Below are positions 1 to 12,054 of a DNA stretch of 64,000 nt, in pieces. Numbering within the stretch: position 1 is the first letter of the stretch; every line of letters begins with the position of its first letter. The notes below the pieces were generated by a model. It worked only from the letters and a program-made list of their open reading frames with translations, was not told the origin of the DNA and searched no databases. The stretch lies in NCBI GenBank assembly GCA_010645155.1, contig CM021319.1:1618329-1682328 (forward strand). Direction: 5' to 3'. Source of the DNA: Tigriopus japonicus (lineage: Eukaryota; Arthropoda; Copepoda; Harpacticoida; Harpacticidae). The position numbers and the translations under genes are program-made.

Positions 1-2048
1 ACGATGAATAAACAGACTTTTTAAATCACAGAAAATGAGCATTTTCAGGCTTCATAATGGGAACAACATGCTATCAACAATGACAAGTTTGTTTCAGAGG
101 TTAAAAAGCCGCTTTGAATTTAACTCTATCGGAAGATATCCGAAAAAATCAAATGTTGAAAAATTCAATGAAGCAAACAAACCAAAACAAATGGCCAAAT
201 AATTTGTTTGTTTTTTTGTTGAATCTCGTATCATATCGTCACCTCGAAAATCCAAAAGAAGCTCATGGGAAAAAAGCATCAACTGGGTCAAGTTGTTTGG
301 CCTTTTTGAAGCTTGAAATGTTTGCCGTTGTCGTCGCCACCGTCAATCAGAAAGTTCAAGTCAAAAATTTGATATTGAATGAAGCACACAAAATGTTGAT
401 GTTAACCCTCCGCCGCCAAAGCATCTTGTGGTCAGACTCGAGGAATGATTGCCGGATGCGTATTTTTTACGCCATCTTCTGGTAATATTTCACTGTCTCA
501 TTGTCGCTTGCGCCGTTTTACTAAAATGTCACAAGTTTTGGTTGAATAATGTCACTGAGGAAAATATTTGTTATTTCGTCAAAACGTTGGGTAAAAAATC
601 CAATCTGTCAACTCTGCTTAGACAAGACCACAAAAGGTGCTAGCAGCGGAGGTTTAAGCTGACATTTTGCGGGATTCGATCCAGTCATCGTATGGCAAAA
701 TAATTTATGTTCAAGACTTTACATTAATATTTTTTTCGGTCTACGGCTCCAATGAGGCATTCGTACCAATTGTTTGTGTTATGAGAAATCTCGTAACCTT
801 TTTTTGACTAGGACTTCACTTACAAAGAGTCAAAGGTGATCGTAATAACTACTTCTAATTTTCGCACAACCATATCAATGTCACACTACTTTGACAATCA
901 CAAAGGGTAACAAATCATGTGGGGTACCAAATTTGAGCAAATCTGCTTCGTTTTGATTAGTTTTGGATTGATTTCAAATTAACTCTGCTTTCTGCAATTG
1001 AATAAGCTAGTCAATAAGTGGGGACTCTTTATGAAAACTAAACATCGCCAAGAATACCCCATTAGCAGCATTTTTTTCTCTTGCACCCCTTGGTGTCTTT
1101 GGCTTTTTTAAAGCTTCACTTTTAAGCCTAGTGTTCTGATGACACTTCTTTCCCATGAGCTTCTGTAGACAATACGAGTAGCAACTATTTTTCTGTCACT
1201 TTGATAAATCCTAATCATTTCTATTTTTCCGTCTATTCAGTTCCAAAGAATTGTTTCAATATCTCAAGATATTTCCCATGGCGAGAAAGAAATAAGTTTT
1301 TGATACTCTTTTTTCTGGTAATGGATGATTTTTTGTGTCTTACTTTCTACTAAATAAACTGAGCATCTTATTAACCAGATTTATTGCCGAGGCATCTCAA
1401 AGTAAAAAAATGAATCGTTTCCAGGGATCTTGAATCATTGAATGGACTGGCATGACAATAATTGAATGGACGCTTAGATGAAAAACTTTGATTGACCAAA
1501 ATGGGCTGCCCTACTCAGCAAAGCCAACGGCCCTGGTTTATCATTCAAGATGCTCACTCGAGCAACCTTTGTGCGTGTCCCAAAAGTCAAATAATAAAAC
1601 ATTGATTTCCATTTTGCCCGCTCCGCTCAACCTTGATCAGAAAGTAAATGAATCAACCAACCTACCAACTCGTAGTAAGTTGGTTTGATATTTTTGGCAG
1701 AAAGATACTAATCATGTGTTTTCGTACTCTTTCAATTCATAAATGTACAATGCCTTTAAAGGACATTTCAACAAGGTTTAACGAGAGAAAGGAGTAATGG
1801 AATGAAATTGACATTATTTGGCTCCAGGTTTGGAAGGTAGTGGCGATTGCAAAACCAATGTTTAAACTGAAGGACAATGTAACGGTATCATGGTGTAGGA
1901 TGGAGTTAGAGACGCCAATTACAAGTTCCAAAGATTTATGAGACCACTTTTGACATTTTGCGGTAAGTTAGCACGTTCATGCGATATCTTTTAATGATTT
2001 TTTGTCAATACAACAATATTATGTCCCTTAATATATGCTCAAAACATC
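1..2048. other. AT-rich non-coding stretch
   Basis: No exon or recognisable element was found. The open frames (for example 114-485 plus) are short, of low complexity and show no domain-like pattern or convincing splice sites. The stretch lies on the 3' side of the first lectin gene, beyond the Tc1-like relic. Confidence 0.5.
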
Positions 2049-3160
2049 TTGAGTATTTTCTTGGACTCAATTCTAAGCCTTTGTTGTTTTAAAACGTTGG
2101 TGTGTTCGTATGATGATTCGATATCCGGACATCAGTCACTTGGACGATGGGAGCTTCGGGGACGTGGATTGGGCATGCCTGAGGCTGGAATGTCCATTAT
2201 AACCATGGCAAAGACACTCAAGGTGTCCCCCAACACCGTTTTTTGTGGAAGAAAAATATTGAGAGAGGGGAGAGCCTTAATGATCGTCCAGGACAGGACG
2301 GCCTTCTGGCCTTACCCGCGTGGCCACGATTGTCATCTCCAAGTCAGTGGGCAAGAGATACCGTTCCACAGCGAATTTAGCGCAAAACTTACTGCAAATG
2401 GTCACAAACAAAACTTCCAAATCATCTGTGCACCGTTAGATGAAGGATAAGCTTGGCCTTAAATCCTAAAGACGACCAAAAAGGCCAAAAATCACCAGTG
2501 CTTAACGGCTGATAAGTCTAAAATTTTGCAAGGAGCGGAAGGGATGGACAGGTGATGACTGGAGAAGGGTTTGCTTCTCAGATGAGTGTCCCATTCATCT
2601 GTTTCAGCCAACAAATGCCCAAATTGATCGAGTCTGGGTGCATTCTAGCGCCGAAGTTCGCGTCCAACAAACTGTGAAGCCCCCAGAGTCCTACATGGTT
2701 TGGGGAATGATATCGACTCAGGGTCTGTCTGAGCTTTACTTCATTGAAAAAAATGAGCGTGTGACGGCCCAATACTGTGGAGAAGATCTTTGTTGGTCCA
2801 TGTTTGGCCGCCTTCGCCAAAAAGGGCAGGAGAGGTCCGCCTTTAGCACGCAGAATGGAGAGCAACATGTCCTCCGAGATTTTTCAACGGGATGGGGTGC
2901 CCAGCCACACCTCCAGCCACATAGCCAAAGGCTATGTGGTCACCTAATTTACTTGACTTGTCTCCAATTGAAAATTTTTGGTCAATCTTGAAGCAAAGGC
3001 TGGCAAAGATGCCTGGTACCTTAGACAACCTTAAACAACTCAAATTACAAGTGAAACAAGCCTGGTCAGAAATTGAACCCAACACTTTGGAGAACCTTAT
3101 AGCAGGAATGCTCCAAAGAATATCAATTGTATTAAGCTCCCGTTCCTTACATTGGTAAAA
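2049..3160 (+). pseudogene. Decayed Tc1-like transposase
   Basis: This is a relic of a cut-and-paste DNA transposase of the Tc1/mariner superfamily. The pieces lie in order in different plus-strand frames. Around 2175-2275 there is a helix-turn-helix-like stretch (AGMSIITMAKTLKVSPNTV). Around 2570-2590 is the first catalytic Asp (CFSDECPIHLF). Around 2690-2710 is a conserved YMVWGMI stretch, around 2890 a second Asp (DGAPSH) and around 2950-2980 the third acidic residue in LSPIENFW. The family-typical C-terminal helices run to 3158. Frameshifts between these blocks and in-frame stops make it non-functional. A full Tc1 transposase is about 340 residues, so most of the length remains. I could not pair terminal inverted repeats: a candidate 3' end near 3210-3240 has no partner upstream, so the 5' end may be lost. 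It lies antisense to and just downstream of the first lectin gene. Confidence 0.8.
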
Positions 3161-3261
3161 AAAAGTGCTCAATAGTGTACACCCTAATAGCTTTGGAATA
3201 CCTTTCTAGTGAAACAAAAAATTCGGGACGTAGTGTAACTACAGACACAAAACATAGGACA

Positions 3262-5979
3262 TCATTTTATGACATCGACAGTGTTCTTAAAATCTTTGGA
3301 ATTCAAAATTGACTTCTCCAGCACAATTGCACCTTGAGCCAAAGGATTGCCCCTTGTGGTACTAGTGGTTTTACATGAAAAACAAATCAATCTCTAAGAA
3401 TTTGTGATACCTGATTGTTGTGCCAACTATTGCAGTTCCATTCTCATTATACCAATCAAAACGCTTAAACAGAATTGGAAGCGCGCATTCCTTCACTTTG
3501 GCTGCAACTCAAGATATGAGAATCTTACAGAATATAAAAAACACATTTGATGGACTTACTGCAAGGATGCATGCATATTCCTGGAAATTTGTTTCTGAAT
3601 ACTTGGCCAACAATATGGTAACTAGTCGAGGGTCCTTGCACAACCGGCCTGAAGTTTTGTTCCGAATCTTCATTGTTGAGAGAAATCTGACTGGGCGACA
3701 TAAAGCCTTGCGGGACAAAGATGGAGTTGGCCTCTGAGGTTGTCCATTGGAACAGAGGACAAAATTCGACTTTTTCTTGCGTGCACAACTTAGTATCTTG
3801 TTGGCGAGGAATCAGGCCCACGAAATGGTCTTCGGAAAAGAAATCTGCGTGAAAGAATGTTTTACTTTGAAATCTGGAGAATTTCAGGTTTGCCTCGTTT
3901 TTAGAGGTTGACTTGTGAAGGAGGTAATAAGATCAGGCATGACTTTTGGTCTAATGATTTAATTTGATATTGATCTTCCCAACTAAACTCATTTTCCATG
4001 AAACTCAAAGCCAGGAGAGGTTTGAGCTATCTGGAGCATATTTTGTGACACAAAATAACGGGTTTTATATTTTACAATTGTTTAAAGTCTTCATGTAAGA
4101 ACTCAGCTTTTTCTCACTGGATACAATCAATGGATTCGTTTTTATATGATCATGATCTTTATTACTACTGAGTCAAGGAGACCCGTGCGGGCTAACCTAT
4201 GCATTTCTATCATTAAAGGTTTATAATGAGACGCGGTACCCGATCAAAGTCAACCCGATAAAACGTAAATGAAAAACACTTGAACACTGTCTTTTGATAT
4301 TCATCAGGTGGCCTACATGAACTCTCGAGAAAGCATCGGCAACAGTCTTAAGGGACAAGCCCACCAAATTCTAGTTGGAGTGAGCTATGCTGATTTCAAA
4401 GGCCTATATTTTAGTTTGCCATGAGGTGGAAGCCCAAGGGCTCAATCATACGGAGATATGCGAGGTCACTTAATATGAACCATTCCTCTTCGCTCTCTTG
4501 ATTTATAGCCTTTATATTTATTTCCCAGGTATAACATATTACAAATTTTATGCAACATAAGAAATCTTGATTTGACCAAACTTTACAATTCTGCTGTTTT
4601 TGCAAATTACCTCGAAGACAGGCCAGGGAAAATGTTTTGGTAAGTTCAAAGTGTTCATATTTTGGTCATTTTTTACCAAACCTGAGCAAGCCTTTTTTTG
4701 TAATTAAATTCACTCACTGGCGAGCAGGTTTTCTACAAACCTGGGGAAATTAGCAGAGAATCACTGATGGACCCAAAAGCACTTTTGGTCAAATATGCAA
4801 ATGAAGTTTTCACCGAAATTCTAGTGTCGGTTTTCCTTAATGAAACCAAAAAGTCTCCAAAGCAATGTACTGTAACACGCAGGGTTTGAAACATTATCGA
4901 TTTTTTTTTCGGTCTAAATTTATCCGACAAAGAATTATTCCGGAATTGAAAAGAGAGATTTGAAAAGAAATTAAAACCACGTTATTTTGTTTGTTTAGGC
5001 TTTACTATCGATTGCTTCATGTTTCGGCCATTCACTATAAAAATAAAGTTTTCATCCATGTCAGCCAAAGTGAAGCACTATTTTTAAACTGGTTTTTTGC
5101 CTTTTATGTGCCCAATTAATGAATGATACTCACGTCTTTGGAAAAGAAGCGCCAAATATTCCATTTCGGTCCTGAAGGTAGCTAAATTCATATTATCGTC
5201 GAGACATTCCTGTCGGCTTTGGAAAAAATAATCCACATTAGTGTAGGTGTAATAACTTCCAAAACGTTTCTTGCTGTTAGCTGGCTTTTCAATCCCTCCA
5301 GAACAAGTGTCAACTGCAACGAGGAAAATCATAAGACAAATTGCTCATGTTCTATTAAACCAGTCTACTTACCACTATTGCAATCGAACTGGCATAAGAT
5401 TGATACCTCAAGTTTACAATCAGCGTCAAGAAAACTCTTCCCGGGTTTTATGAGAAAACACAAAAAGCCACCATCGATATTCATGGTCTGCGGTTGCATC
5501 CAAGGTTCAATGTACAATGTGGTTCCATCTCCCCACCTCAAAGTTCCATCCATCACCGTGGAGGCATTTTGAAGAGATTTGAGTAATCTGATATTGTACA
5601 AATCGAGCCAAGTTGCCTTTTCTTTACCAATGAAAATTAGTTTGTCATTGAAATCGCAGAGTGAACAAAAATAGGCTAATAACTTACTAATCAATTCAGA
5701 GATGGTCCGAAACTCCGCCTCAGATTTGATTCGAGGCAGAGTTGCCCCATGAGACTGGCACAGGTCCATACCATCATTAATAGTGGCTGATTCAGATACC
5801 TTAAGGTAGTATTTACCGTCATCATGTTGGGTGAACCCGGATGGTGGGAAACACTCTAGCGTTAATGATAAACTCGCCAATGCTATGAAATTAATTTTGG
5901 GCGCGAGAGGTCACTAAGGTGCAAATCGAATGATTGTTTAATATGTGTATTTACCTAAAAGACCCAGTCTCAAAAACAT
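3262..5979 (-). CDS. Secreted tandem C-type lectin domain protein 1 (7 exons)
   Basis: Exons on the minus strand: 5955-5979, 5688-5882, 5373-5621, 5134-5313, 3560-3844, 3411-3501 and a candidate last exon 3262-3361. The first six obey GT-AG and join in frame (phases 1,1,1,1,1,2); the model is about 374 residues. Exon 1 plus the start of exon 2 encode a signal peptide (MFLRLGLL, then ALASLSLTLEC). The first C-type-lectin-like domain spans roughly residues 19-156, with QSHGATLPRIKSEAEFRTI, ATWLDLYNI, LRWGDGTTLY and a C-terminal Cys cluster (DADCKLEVSILCQFDC). The second spans about 165-330, with QECLDDNMNLATFRTEMEYL, HFVGLIPRQ and CPLFQWTT. Proteins of this fold are usually extracellular and serve in glycan recognition or immunity, but no canonical EPN or QPD sugar motif is visible, so carbohydrate binding is unproven. 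Introns are 58-72 nt except intron 4 (1289 nt). Exons 1-6 are strongly supported by the paralogue at 18490-22310; exon 7 (stop at 3262-3264) is uncertain. Confidence 0.8.
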
Positions 5980-6068
5980 GACTTCTCCGGGCGAGCGAAT
6001 TAAGTTGACTAATAATATGATGGGGTTTCGATTTTGGCGAAAACAAATGAGGGTTTTTGTAATTAATC

Positions 6069-6097
6069 ATCGTTAACGGTTGGTTGCCGTTGACGAT
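6069..6097. repeat. Hairpin, 11-bp stem
   Basis: ATCGTTAACGG (6069-6079) pairs with CCGTTGACGAT (6087-6097) with one mismatch across a 7-nt loop. It lies about 90 bp upstream of the lectin 1 start codon. It could be a regulatory palindrome or the trace of a small transposon. Confidence 0.6.
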
Positions 6098-6179
6098 CAC
6101 GAGACATTAACGTTTTTGTACTTTTGAAACATAGAGTAACAACTCAACCAAGGCAGTTGTAACGAAAGTACATGAAATC

Positions 6180-6200
6180 GTTACTTTTCGCAAAAGTAAC
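6180..6200. repeat. Perfect 9-bp hairpin
   Basis: GTTACTTTT (6180-6188) and AAAAGTAAC (6192-6200) are perfect complements around a 3-nt loop. The surrounding 150 bp contain several more GTAAC-like words, which suggests a decayed mobile element. Confidence 0.6.
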
Positions 6201-6593
6201 TGTAATATCATATCAAAAACATTTCATTTCAGAAATGTTGTAATTGGAGCGACCGAAAATCTTAAAAATACGCATAACATTTCAAAGTCCTATGATTCCT
6301 ATGCTATTTCAGATCTACAGAAAAAACTGAAAAAAACAAAGGAGAAGCAAAAAATATTTAAGCAATCACACCATTAAACAAGAATACTGATGCATTTGGC
6401 CAATTTGACCTAAAATATTTCAATTGGGGAAAAAATGCTTTTAATTTTGAAAATTGTTATTTTCTGGAAGATTTTTCGCCAGCTCATAAAATTAAATCTT
6501 ACTTCACCCTCAACACTAGGGATGGCGAAAAAGTGCAAATACATAAAGCCTTTAAGAGCAGAAATACACGGACAGGCGAAAGTGGCAGGCGAG

Positions 6594-7113
6594 CCATTTT
6601 TCAGCCTGCCTGGCAGAATTTTGACCCAGCCAGCCTGAAAAATGAAGCCTACCTGCAGACCGGCTCATTCAGAGCGGAAATACACACGAGCAGGCTAAAG
6701 GCTTTATTTAAAAGAAGTGCAAAGGTCTCGATGTAAAGGTCTTCTCTGATTAGGGGGTTCCTCGGAACCCAAGTTCTGATTGGTCAATCAACCCCTTGCG
6801 CCAACGTGACTAATTGCGGCTTGTCTTGGAAGCTTTCAGGCCTCAAAAGATCATCAATTCATGGCTTCTAAATAAAGATTAACATATTGAATGTTTTGTA
6901 CCACTAAGAAAGAGGGGCCCCAACAAATATATGAAGTTTTAGACATGAGATTGTATGAAAAAGTGGAAAGAGTCAACCCCTTTCTTTTTTTGGACACCCT
7001 GATGATCCATACTCTATAGGAGATTGTCTATAGGTCATTTTTTAGCCTGCCCGACTGAATTTTGAGCAAGCCAGGCTGAAAAAGAAGCCTACTTACAAGC
7101 CGGCTCATTTAGA
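6594..7113. repeat. Diverged direct repeat pair
   Basis: Blocks 6594-6673 and 7035-7113 align over about 80 bp at roughly 80 per cent identity. Shared words include AGCCTGCC, GAATTTTGA, AAGCCTAC and CCGGCTCATT. Each block also contains a short internal inverted pairing of AGCCTG-type words. The flanks outside the blocks differ, so this looks like two copies of a dispersed repeat rather than one tandem duplication. Confidence 0.55.
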
Positions 7114-7431
7114 AATTTTTCTAATATCTGCTGCCTGTTGGAAGTCATGCTCAAACAAATGAAATTCAAAATGCCGAAACTAAAGAAAGGATTTTGGGAG
7201 ACCTTGAATGGCCTTTAAAGGACCGCATCCTAGAGACTCCACCGCATCCAAATGTTCCATCTCTTTTAGTACTCATGATGCCGTTGTAGGTCACTTTTTT
7301 TAACTTTTTTGATGCACACTATGCCATGACATTGATATGGTCACTGCGGTACGTGCAGGGTTGCTTCTATTCTGCCCAGTTGACATTAAACCCACCCTTA
7401 ATTCGTCCCTCAAAATTGTGCTTACCTCTAT

Positions 7432-9431
7432 GTGGGGGACTTAAATTCAAGAAAAGATAAGAACACCAGAAAAGGGTTCAGATCGCCTTTAGTTCGAGAG
7501 CTTCACAGTCGGGCAATGTCGTTGCTAAGACGGGTTAAATTGGGAGAGCCAATTTACAAATCATACTCCATTGCTCGCTGTGCCTATCACAATGCTCTTA
7601 GGCAGTGTGAAACGGCAGAGAAACTGGCCGAGGTGGAGAAATACCTCGCTGATTCAAAAGATGGAGATATGACACGACTCTTTCGAAGGGCAAGGTCCAC
7701 GCCCTCGGGTGCTTCAGTGTGTTTAAAAACATTTTTATCGCACTGCAAGAACCTCTATCAACGTTTTAACATCCCAATGTGTCCCTGCCCACCAATTCCT
7801 CAAGATGTCGACCACTTCCTTCTCGATACGATCTCTCGACAGGAAATTGAGATCTCACTGAACTCCCAGAAAAGTAAAGCCTGTGGGCTTCAAGGGTACT
7901 CTCCATGGCATATAAACTCACTCTCAACACTCATTTCCGAACCAGTAAGCCGCATTTTCTCTACCTCCATTAATCTGGCCAAATTCCCTCACACTTGGCT
8001 TAACTCTGTGTTGTTCTTTTTACACAAGAAAGGGCCAAAATCAGACCCAAACAACTTCAGATCAATCGCAATACAAGATCCGTTTATGAAGTTATTCTCG
8101 AGCATATTATACCGACGACTGTCCGAATTCGCGAATCTCCACAATCTACTACTAGATTGTCAATTTGGATTTACCAAAGGAAAGAGCTCCGTTGGCGCAA
8201 CAGCTGTCCTGAAAGAGGTGGTGGCTGAGAGGCTAGAGGCAAAGCAGAGAACATATGTGGCATTCATTGATTTCAAGAAGGCCCTTCAAGCGGTCCAAGC
8301 TTCTCTGGAAACTCTCGTGCTTGGGGGTTCCGCTTCGCTTTGTACACCTTCTTCACTTCCTCATGCAAAATACAATGCTGTACGTGAGAAGTGGCGCTAG
8401 ATTATCATCCGGTTTTCTGTCGAAATAATGGTCTCCTTCAAGGGGGCCCTTGCTCCCCTCTCCTCTTTAATCTATTTGTGAGTGACCTGCCTTCGTATCT
8501 AAAACATGAGGGAGTACTTTGGCAAATGAAGAAACGCTTACTATTCCTCATGTATGCGGACGATCTATGCCTTCTAGCCCACTCCGCTGATGATCTCCAG
8601 AAAAGTCTGGATTCCTTGCGTGACTTTTGCGACTCTAACAACCTAGAGGTAAATGGTGCCAAATCGAAGGTATAGGTCATCCACAAGGGACGTCTCCCGA
8701 TTTGCCATTTTGAATTCAAGGGAGTCAAGCTGAAAAGAGTGAACTAGTTTAACTACCTGGGAGTAAAGTTTTCCGCTCAGCTTTCCTTCTCAGCCGACTT
8801 ACAAGATGCTAACATCAGAGCTAGAGCGAGAACTGGCTTTCTGTTTCCACGTTTGAATATTTGTGACCTTCCACTCCCTCTTGTCTGGCGTATTTTTCAA
8901 ACATTCATTCTTCCAATGTACGAATACGCTTTGCCGGTTTGGAAGAGTGGATCCATATCTAAGTCCACTTGGGAAGCCGTCAATGCGGTTTTCACCAAAT
9001 ACCTTAAAAGGTACTTGGGTCTCCCCTTTGCCTCCAACAATTCCATTACCCACTTTTTATCTCAAACTTATTCACTCGATTCAATGCTGAAGAACCTCAC
9101 CAGTCAACGAGTGGCGAGAATCAAGCTGGGCATCGGTTTCAATGGCATGCAGCTTGCATCCTTCAACACCTTTCCATCTTTTCATGTGCCCGACATAATC
9201 CCGTCAATCCCATCAACGTTCTGGCGAAGCCGCCAAATCCAAGCTCTTCCGATGAATTCGAAATATAGACGAAAGCTGGCAAGGGAACTTTTAGACAGTG
9301 ACCATCATCTGACTTGTGGTAAAAATGAATTCCACATCTTACCTCATGACAATTGTACATGCAATGTGTGTATTGAACACCTTCACCATTTTCATATTTT
9401 ATACTGCTTCTGTGACCATAATGATGCTTAA
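7432..9431 (+). pseudogene. Broken LINE (non-LTR retrotransposon) reverse transcriptase
   Basis: The relic opens with a GDLNSR motif like the one near the end of the apurinic-type endonuclease domain; the rest of that domain is missing. The reverse transcriptase follows: LFFLHKKGPKSDPNNFRSIA (about 8010-8070), QFGFTKGKSS (about 8160-8195), the catalytic FIDFKKA (about 8265-8285), then a frameshifted stretch 8285-8430. In a second frame come GLLQGGPCSPLLFNLFVSDL (about 8430-8490) and the catalytic YADD (about 8552-8563). The same frame continues through two in-frame TAG codons (8673-8675 and about 8745) into thumb-like sequence with YLGV and YALPVW, ending in a Cys/His cluster (CTCNVC, then HH and H-x6-C spacing) of the type found at the C terminus of many LINE ORF2 proteins. 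No poly-A tail or target duplication was seen. Clade assignment would need a phylogeny. Confidence 0.88.
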
Positions 9432-9557
9432 TCCATCGCAAATATACACTTACAACAAATTCAATGCTCTTGGATATTGTATTTCTTGAACTCTTGAAGA
9501 AGATTTGAATTATGGGTATATGTTATAAATAGGGCTCTGATAAAGTTGCTCTTTTTG

Positions 9558-9584
9558 GGGCTAAAAGTTACAGGCTTTTAGCCC
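9558..9584. repeat. Perfect 10-bp hairpin
   Basis: GGGCTAAAAG and CTTTTAGCCC flank a 7-nt loop. The word TAAAGTTGC occurs on both sides (from 9541 and from 9585), so this may be a very small inserted palindrome or the end of a larger repeat. Confidence 0.6.
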
Positions 9585-10194
9585 TAAAGTTGCAATATTT
9601 TGTTAAAAGTTGTACTCAATGCGACGAAAGTTGTTTATAATTTGCCATTTTTGGCTTTAAAATGTTATTTTTTAACTTAAAAATAAAATATGCCTCAATT
9701 CTTGGCAAATTATTTTATCGCAAATTTGTCCTTTTTAACATAACTCTTCCTTTAGAACACAGTTTTGCTTTACACAAATTATTCTAGAATTGAAAACACA
9801 TTAACTCTTTGAAAAGGTACAGTGAAAGCGGGTGTAAATAATATATTTCTAATAATTTCCCGCAAGATTTAAGTAACCGAGACAAAAAAATGCCAAAAGC
9901 TGAAGTTTCTTGTGATAAATCGAGTTAAAACCCGAGAACAAAACGCCCAAAAATTCACCCAAAAAAACAGGGTGGGTTTTTTTCCCATGCAGCCCTGGCT
10001 ATGTGGCATACTACTATGGGCAACAATACGGGAGACCAAGAAAACGGTGGATAAATTTATTCAAAGAATAACGAAGGAGAAATGGATAATCCACACAAGA
10101 CCAAACTGGTTTAAATGGGAAGAAGGAACCTATTAGGAAAGTACATTGGAGAGCAGAGAAATTGAAACCTCCATACACTCCATCTTCCCCACCT

Positions 10195-10325
10195 CTTCCA
10201 TGAAAAGGTATTAGAAAAATGTATCCCAAAAGGGCAAAAAAGTGCAGAAAATGTTGAAAGTGCAAATAAATGTCGAAAAAAGAGCAAATAACTTTCAAAG
10301 TCACACATAAGGTCATATGATTTGT
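10195..10325. repeat. Fragment of hAT-type family 1
   Basis: The run of short words AAGTGCAGAAAATGTTGAAA, GTGCAAATAAATGTCGAAAA and AGAGCAAATAA is the reverse complement of the right-hand interior of the element at 24958-26211. Neither terminus is present. Confidence 0.65.
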
Positions 10326-11143
10326 GTTTGGGGATGAATTTGTCAAGCATGTTTCATCAATAGAGACTTGCAGGTTTTTGGGACAATGCCTTCAGACTTC
10401 TAAAACAACATTAAAAATGCTAGATTGTTTGTTTGTATGTTGTAAATATTTCACTACTTAGTAAGTAAGTAAGTTAGTTGAGTAAATCACACTCGAGAAA
10501 AGCCAAATCGATGGAGAAAATCAGGCAAGCACACTCTGAAGTAAAATGACAAGTCAACTTTCAAGCTTCAAGAAAGCATATCTTATTGCTAGGTTATAGC
10601 TAGTGCAGTCGAAAGAGTGCTCAATACGGTGAATTGGTGCTCTGTCAAAGGCCTAAAAATAATCTGAATTTCATCGCAAAAAGTCTTCTAAATTTCAACA
10701 CTTTGTTTTATTGTTACATAGACATATAAAACTAAAAAACATAAATTTAACCACCATTTTTTGTCGTGTGCGAGCGAGTTTCATTATTATACAACTTTTG
10801 ACATATTAAAAATTTAACTTCTGGGTAATTTTTGAGCTTCTCTGGTTCAGATTCCTTACTTCAATAGAGTTGTGGGAAGTCACTAACCGGTTAAACTTGA
10901 AAAGAGACATTTCTTGTCATAAAGTATCTTTATGGTGAACAGTAAACTCTGGATGTAAAGAAAAATAGTTATTAGAATAAATTGTTCGTTTAAATAATTA
11001 TTTGTGAGAGAAACTGATATTCCTTTTTTCATAGAAGAATAACTTTCGATATACAGAGTGGCGACTTCAGATCAGCACCAGTTTTGGAACAAGAATGAGT
11101 AATCTGAGAGTGAAATTCATAACGGGGTAAAGTCAGAACTTTA

Positions 11144-11712
11144 TCATCTTTTATATCTTGTGGCAATCCACAAAAACTTGAAATCCGCAAGAACATGAGG
11201 GTCATGAGGGCAGGGCAACTGCCTTCCAGCCAAGGCACAACCACCACCTCCAGGAGATCTAGGGGAAGACATGAGCAGGCCGGCGCTACTTAAGAGACCA
11301 AATCCATCATGGTTGGGTGGATTTTTGGTCCTCATGATGGGGTCCTCATGATGCATGCCTTCACAGCGCAGATCAATTCGTCTAAGAATAACCACGCAAC
11401 ACATGGATTCAACTTGAGGATCCACCGCAACTTCAAACTTCTTATCAATCTCGCGACCTTCTCCACAAGAGGATTGTGACGGCCCCTGACAAAAGAAGTG
11501 AGCTCTTCCTTGATGTCTATGGACATGATCTTGCTGCTAACACTCCTTGTTGCAGCATGAGCTCTGCTGGAGATAGCTGTGTTGGCGGAGATCGACCTCT
11601 TGAGCTCAGACAAGAGGGTCTTTGTCCTCGTCTTGGCCTTGTACGGTCAGTCCTCTGGGCTTATGCTCAATGCCTCGTGGATCCTTTAATCGGTGGACGA
11701 CGTCGAACATAG
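11144..11712 (-). pseudogene. Frameshifted GC-rich coding remnant, unknown family
   Basis: The minus strand carries protein-like sequence in successive frames: MFDVVHRLKDPRGIEHKPRG (near 11700-11650), LLSELKRSISANTAISSRAH (near 11620-11560), IMSIDIKEELTSFVRGR with NPLVEKVA (to about 11460), then after a shift EIDKKFEVAVDPQVESMCCV (about 11460-11390) and a continuation to about 11144. At least two frameshifts are needed. The composition is far more GC-rich than the flanks. I do not recognise the family. It may be a captured or processed gene fragment, possibly linked to the GC-rich debris at 12055-12740. One local duplication (CATGATG-rich words, 11330-11355) adds to the damage. Confidence 0.4.
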
Positions 11713-12054
11713 TCCTTTTGGGGTATTTGGTCAGATTTATGACAGTGGATGTAGAGTTGAGGCAGTGTGCAAATTAGTGAAGTAAAAGTTACAAAATATC
11801 CAATATTTTTTTGCTTCTTTGAAAAACCTACATATTTGAGAAAAGAGCAGATATCTCAGAATTTTTTTATAACGCCATTATTTGGTGTATTGGTATTATG
11901 GTTTTTGTTTGTGTGCACTGAATTTCCAAATTTGTTTTTGTGAATTTTATGTATTTCTCCATGTTTGGAGAGATACCTGACCTGTAAGTGATTTAACAAT
12001 ACAATTTTCAATTTGCCTTACTATTTCTTTTTTGTTCAATTTTTTCATGTTTAA

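Larger units (their letters stand above)
5980..7379. other. Intergenic, upstream of lectin gene 1
   Basis: No gene was seen. The stretch holds two hairpins (6069-6097 and 6180-6200) and a diverged duplicated block (6594-6673 and 7035-7113). The part nearest 5980 should contain the promoter of lectin gene 1, but no clear TATA or initiator element could be assigned. Confidence 0.5.
9432..11028. other. Non-coding, repeat-derived
   Basis: No gene is supported. The stretch contains a hairpin (9558-9584), an AGTAA microsatellite-like run near 10457-10475 and a fragment of the 24958-26211 element family (10195-10325). Confidence 0.5.

Noticed and set aside
9912..10136. Plus-strand frame with WLCGILLWATIRETKKT
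   Set aside because: No recognisable motif or neighbouring exon; it sits in repeat-derived DNA next to a hAT fragment.
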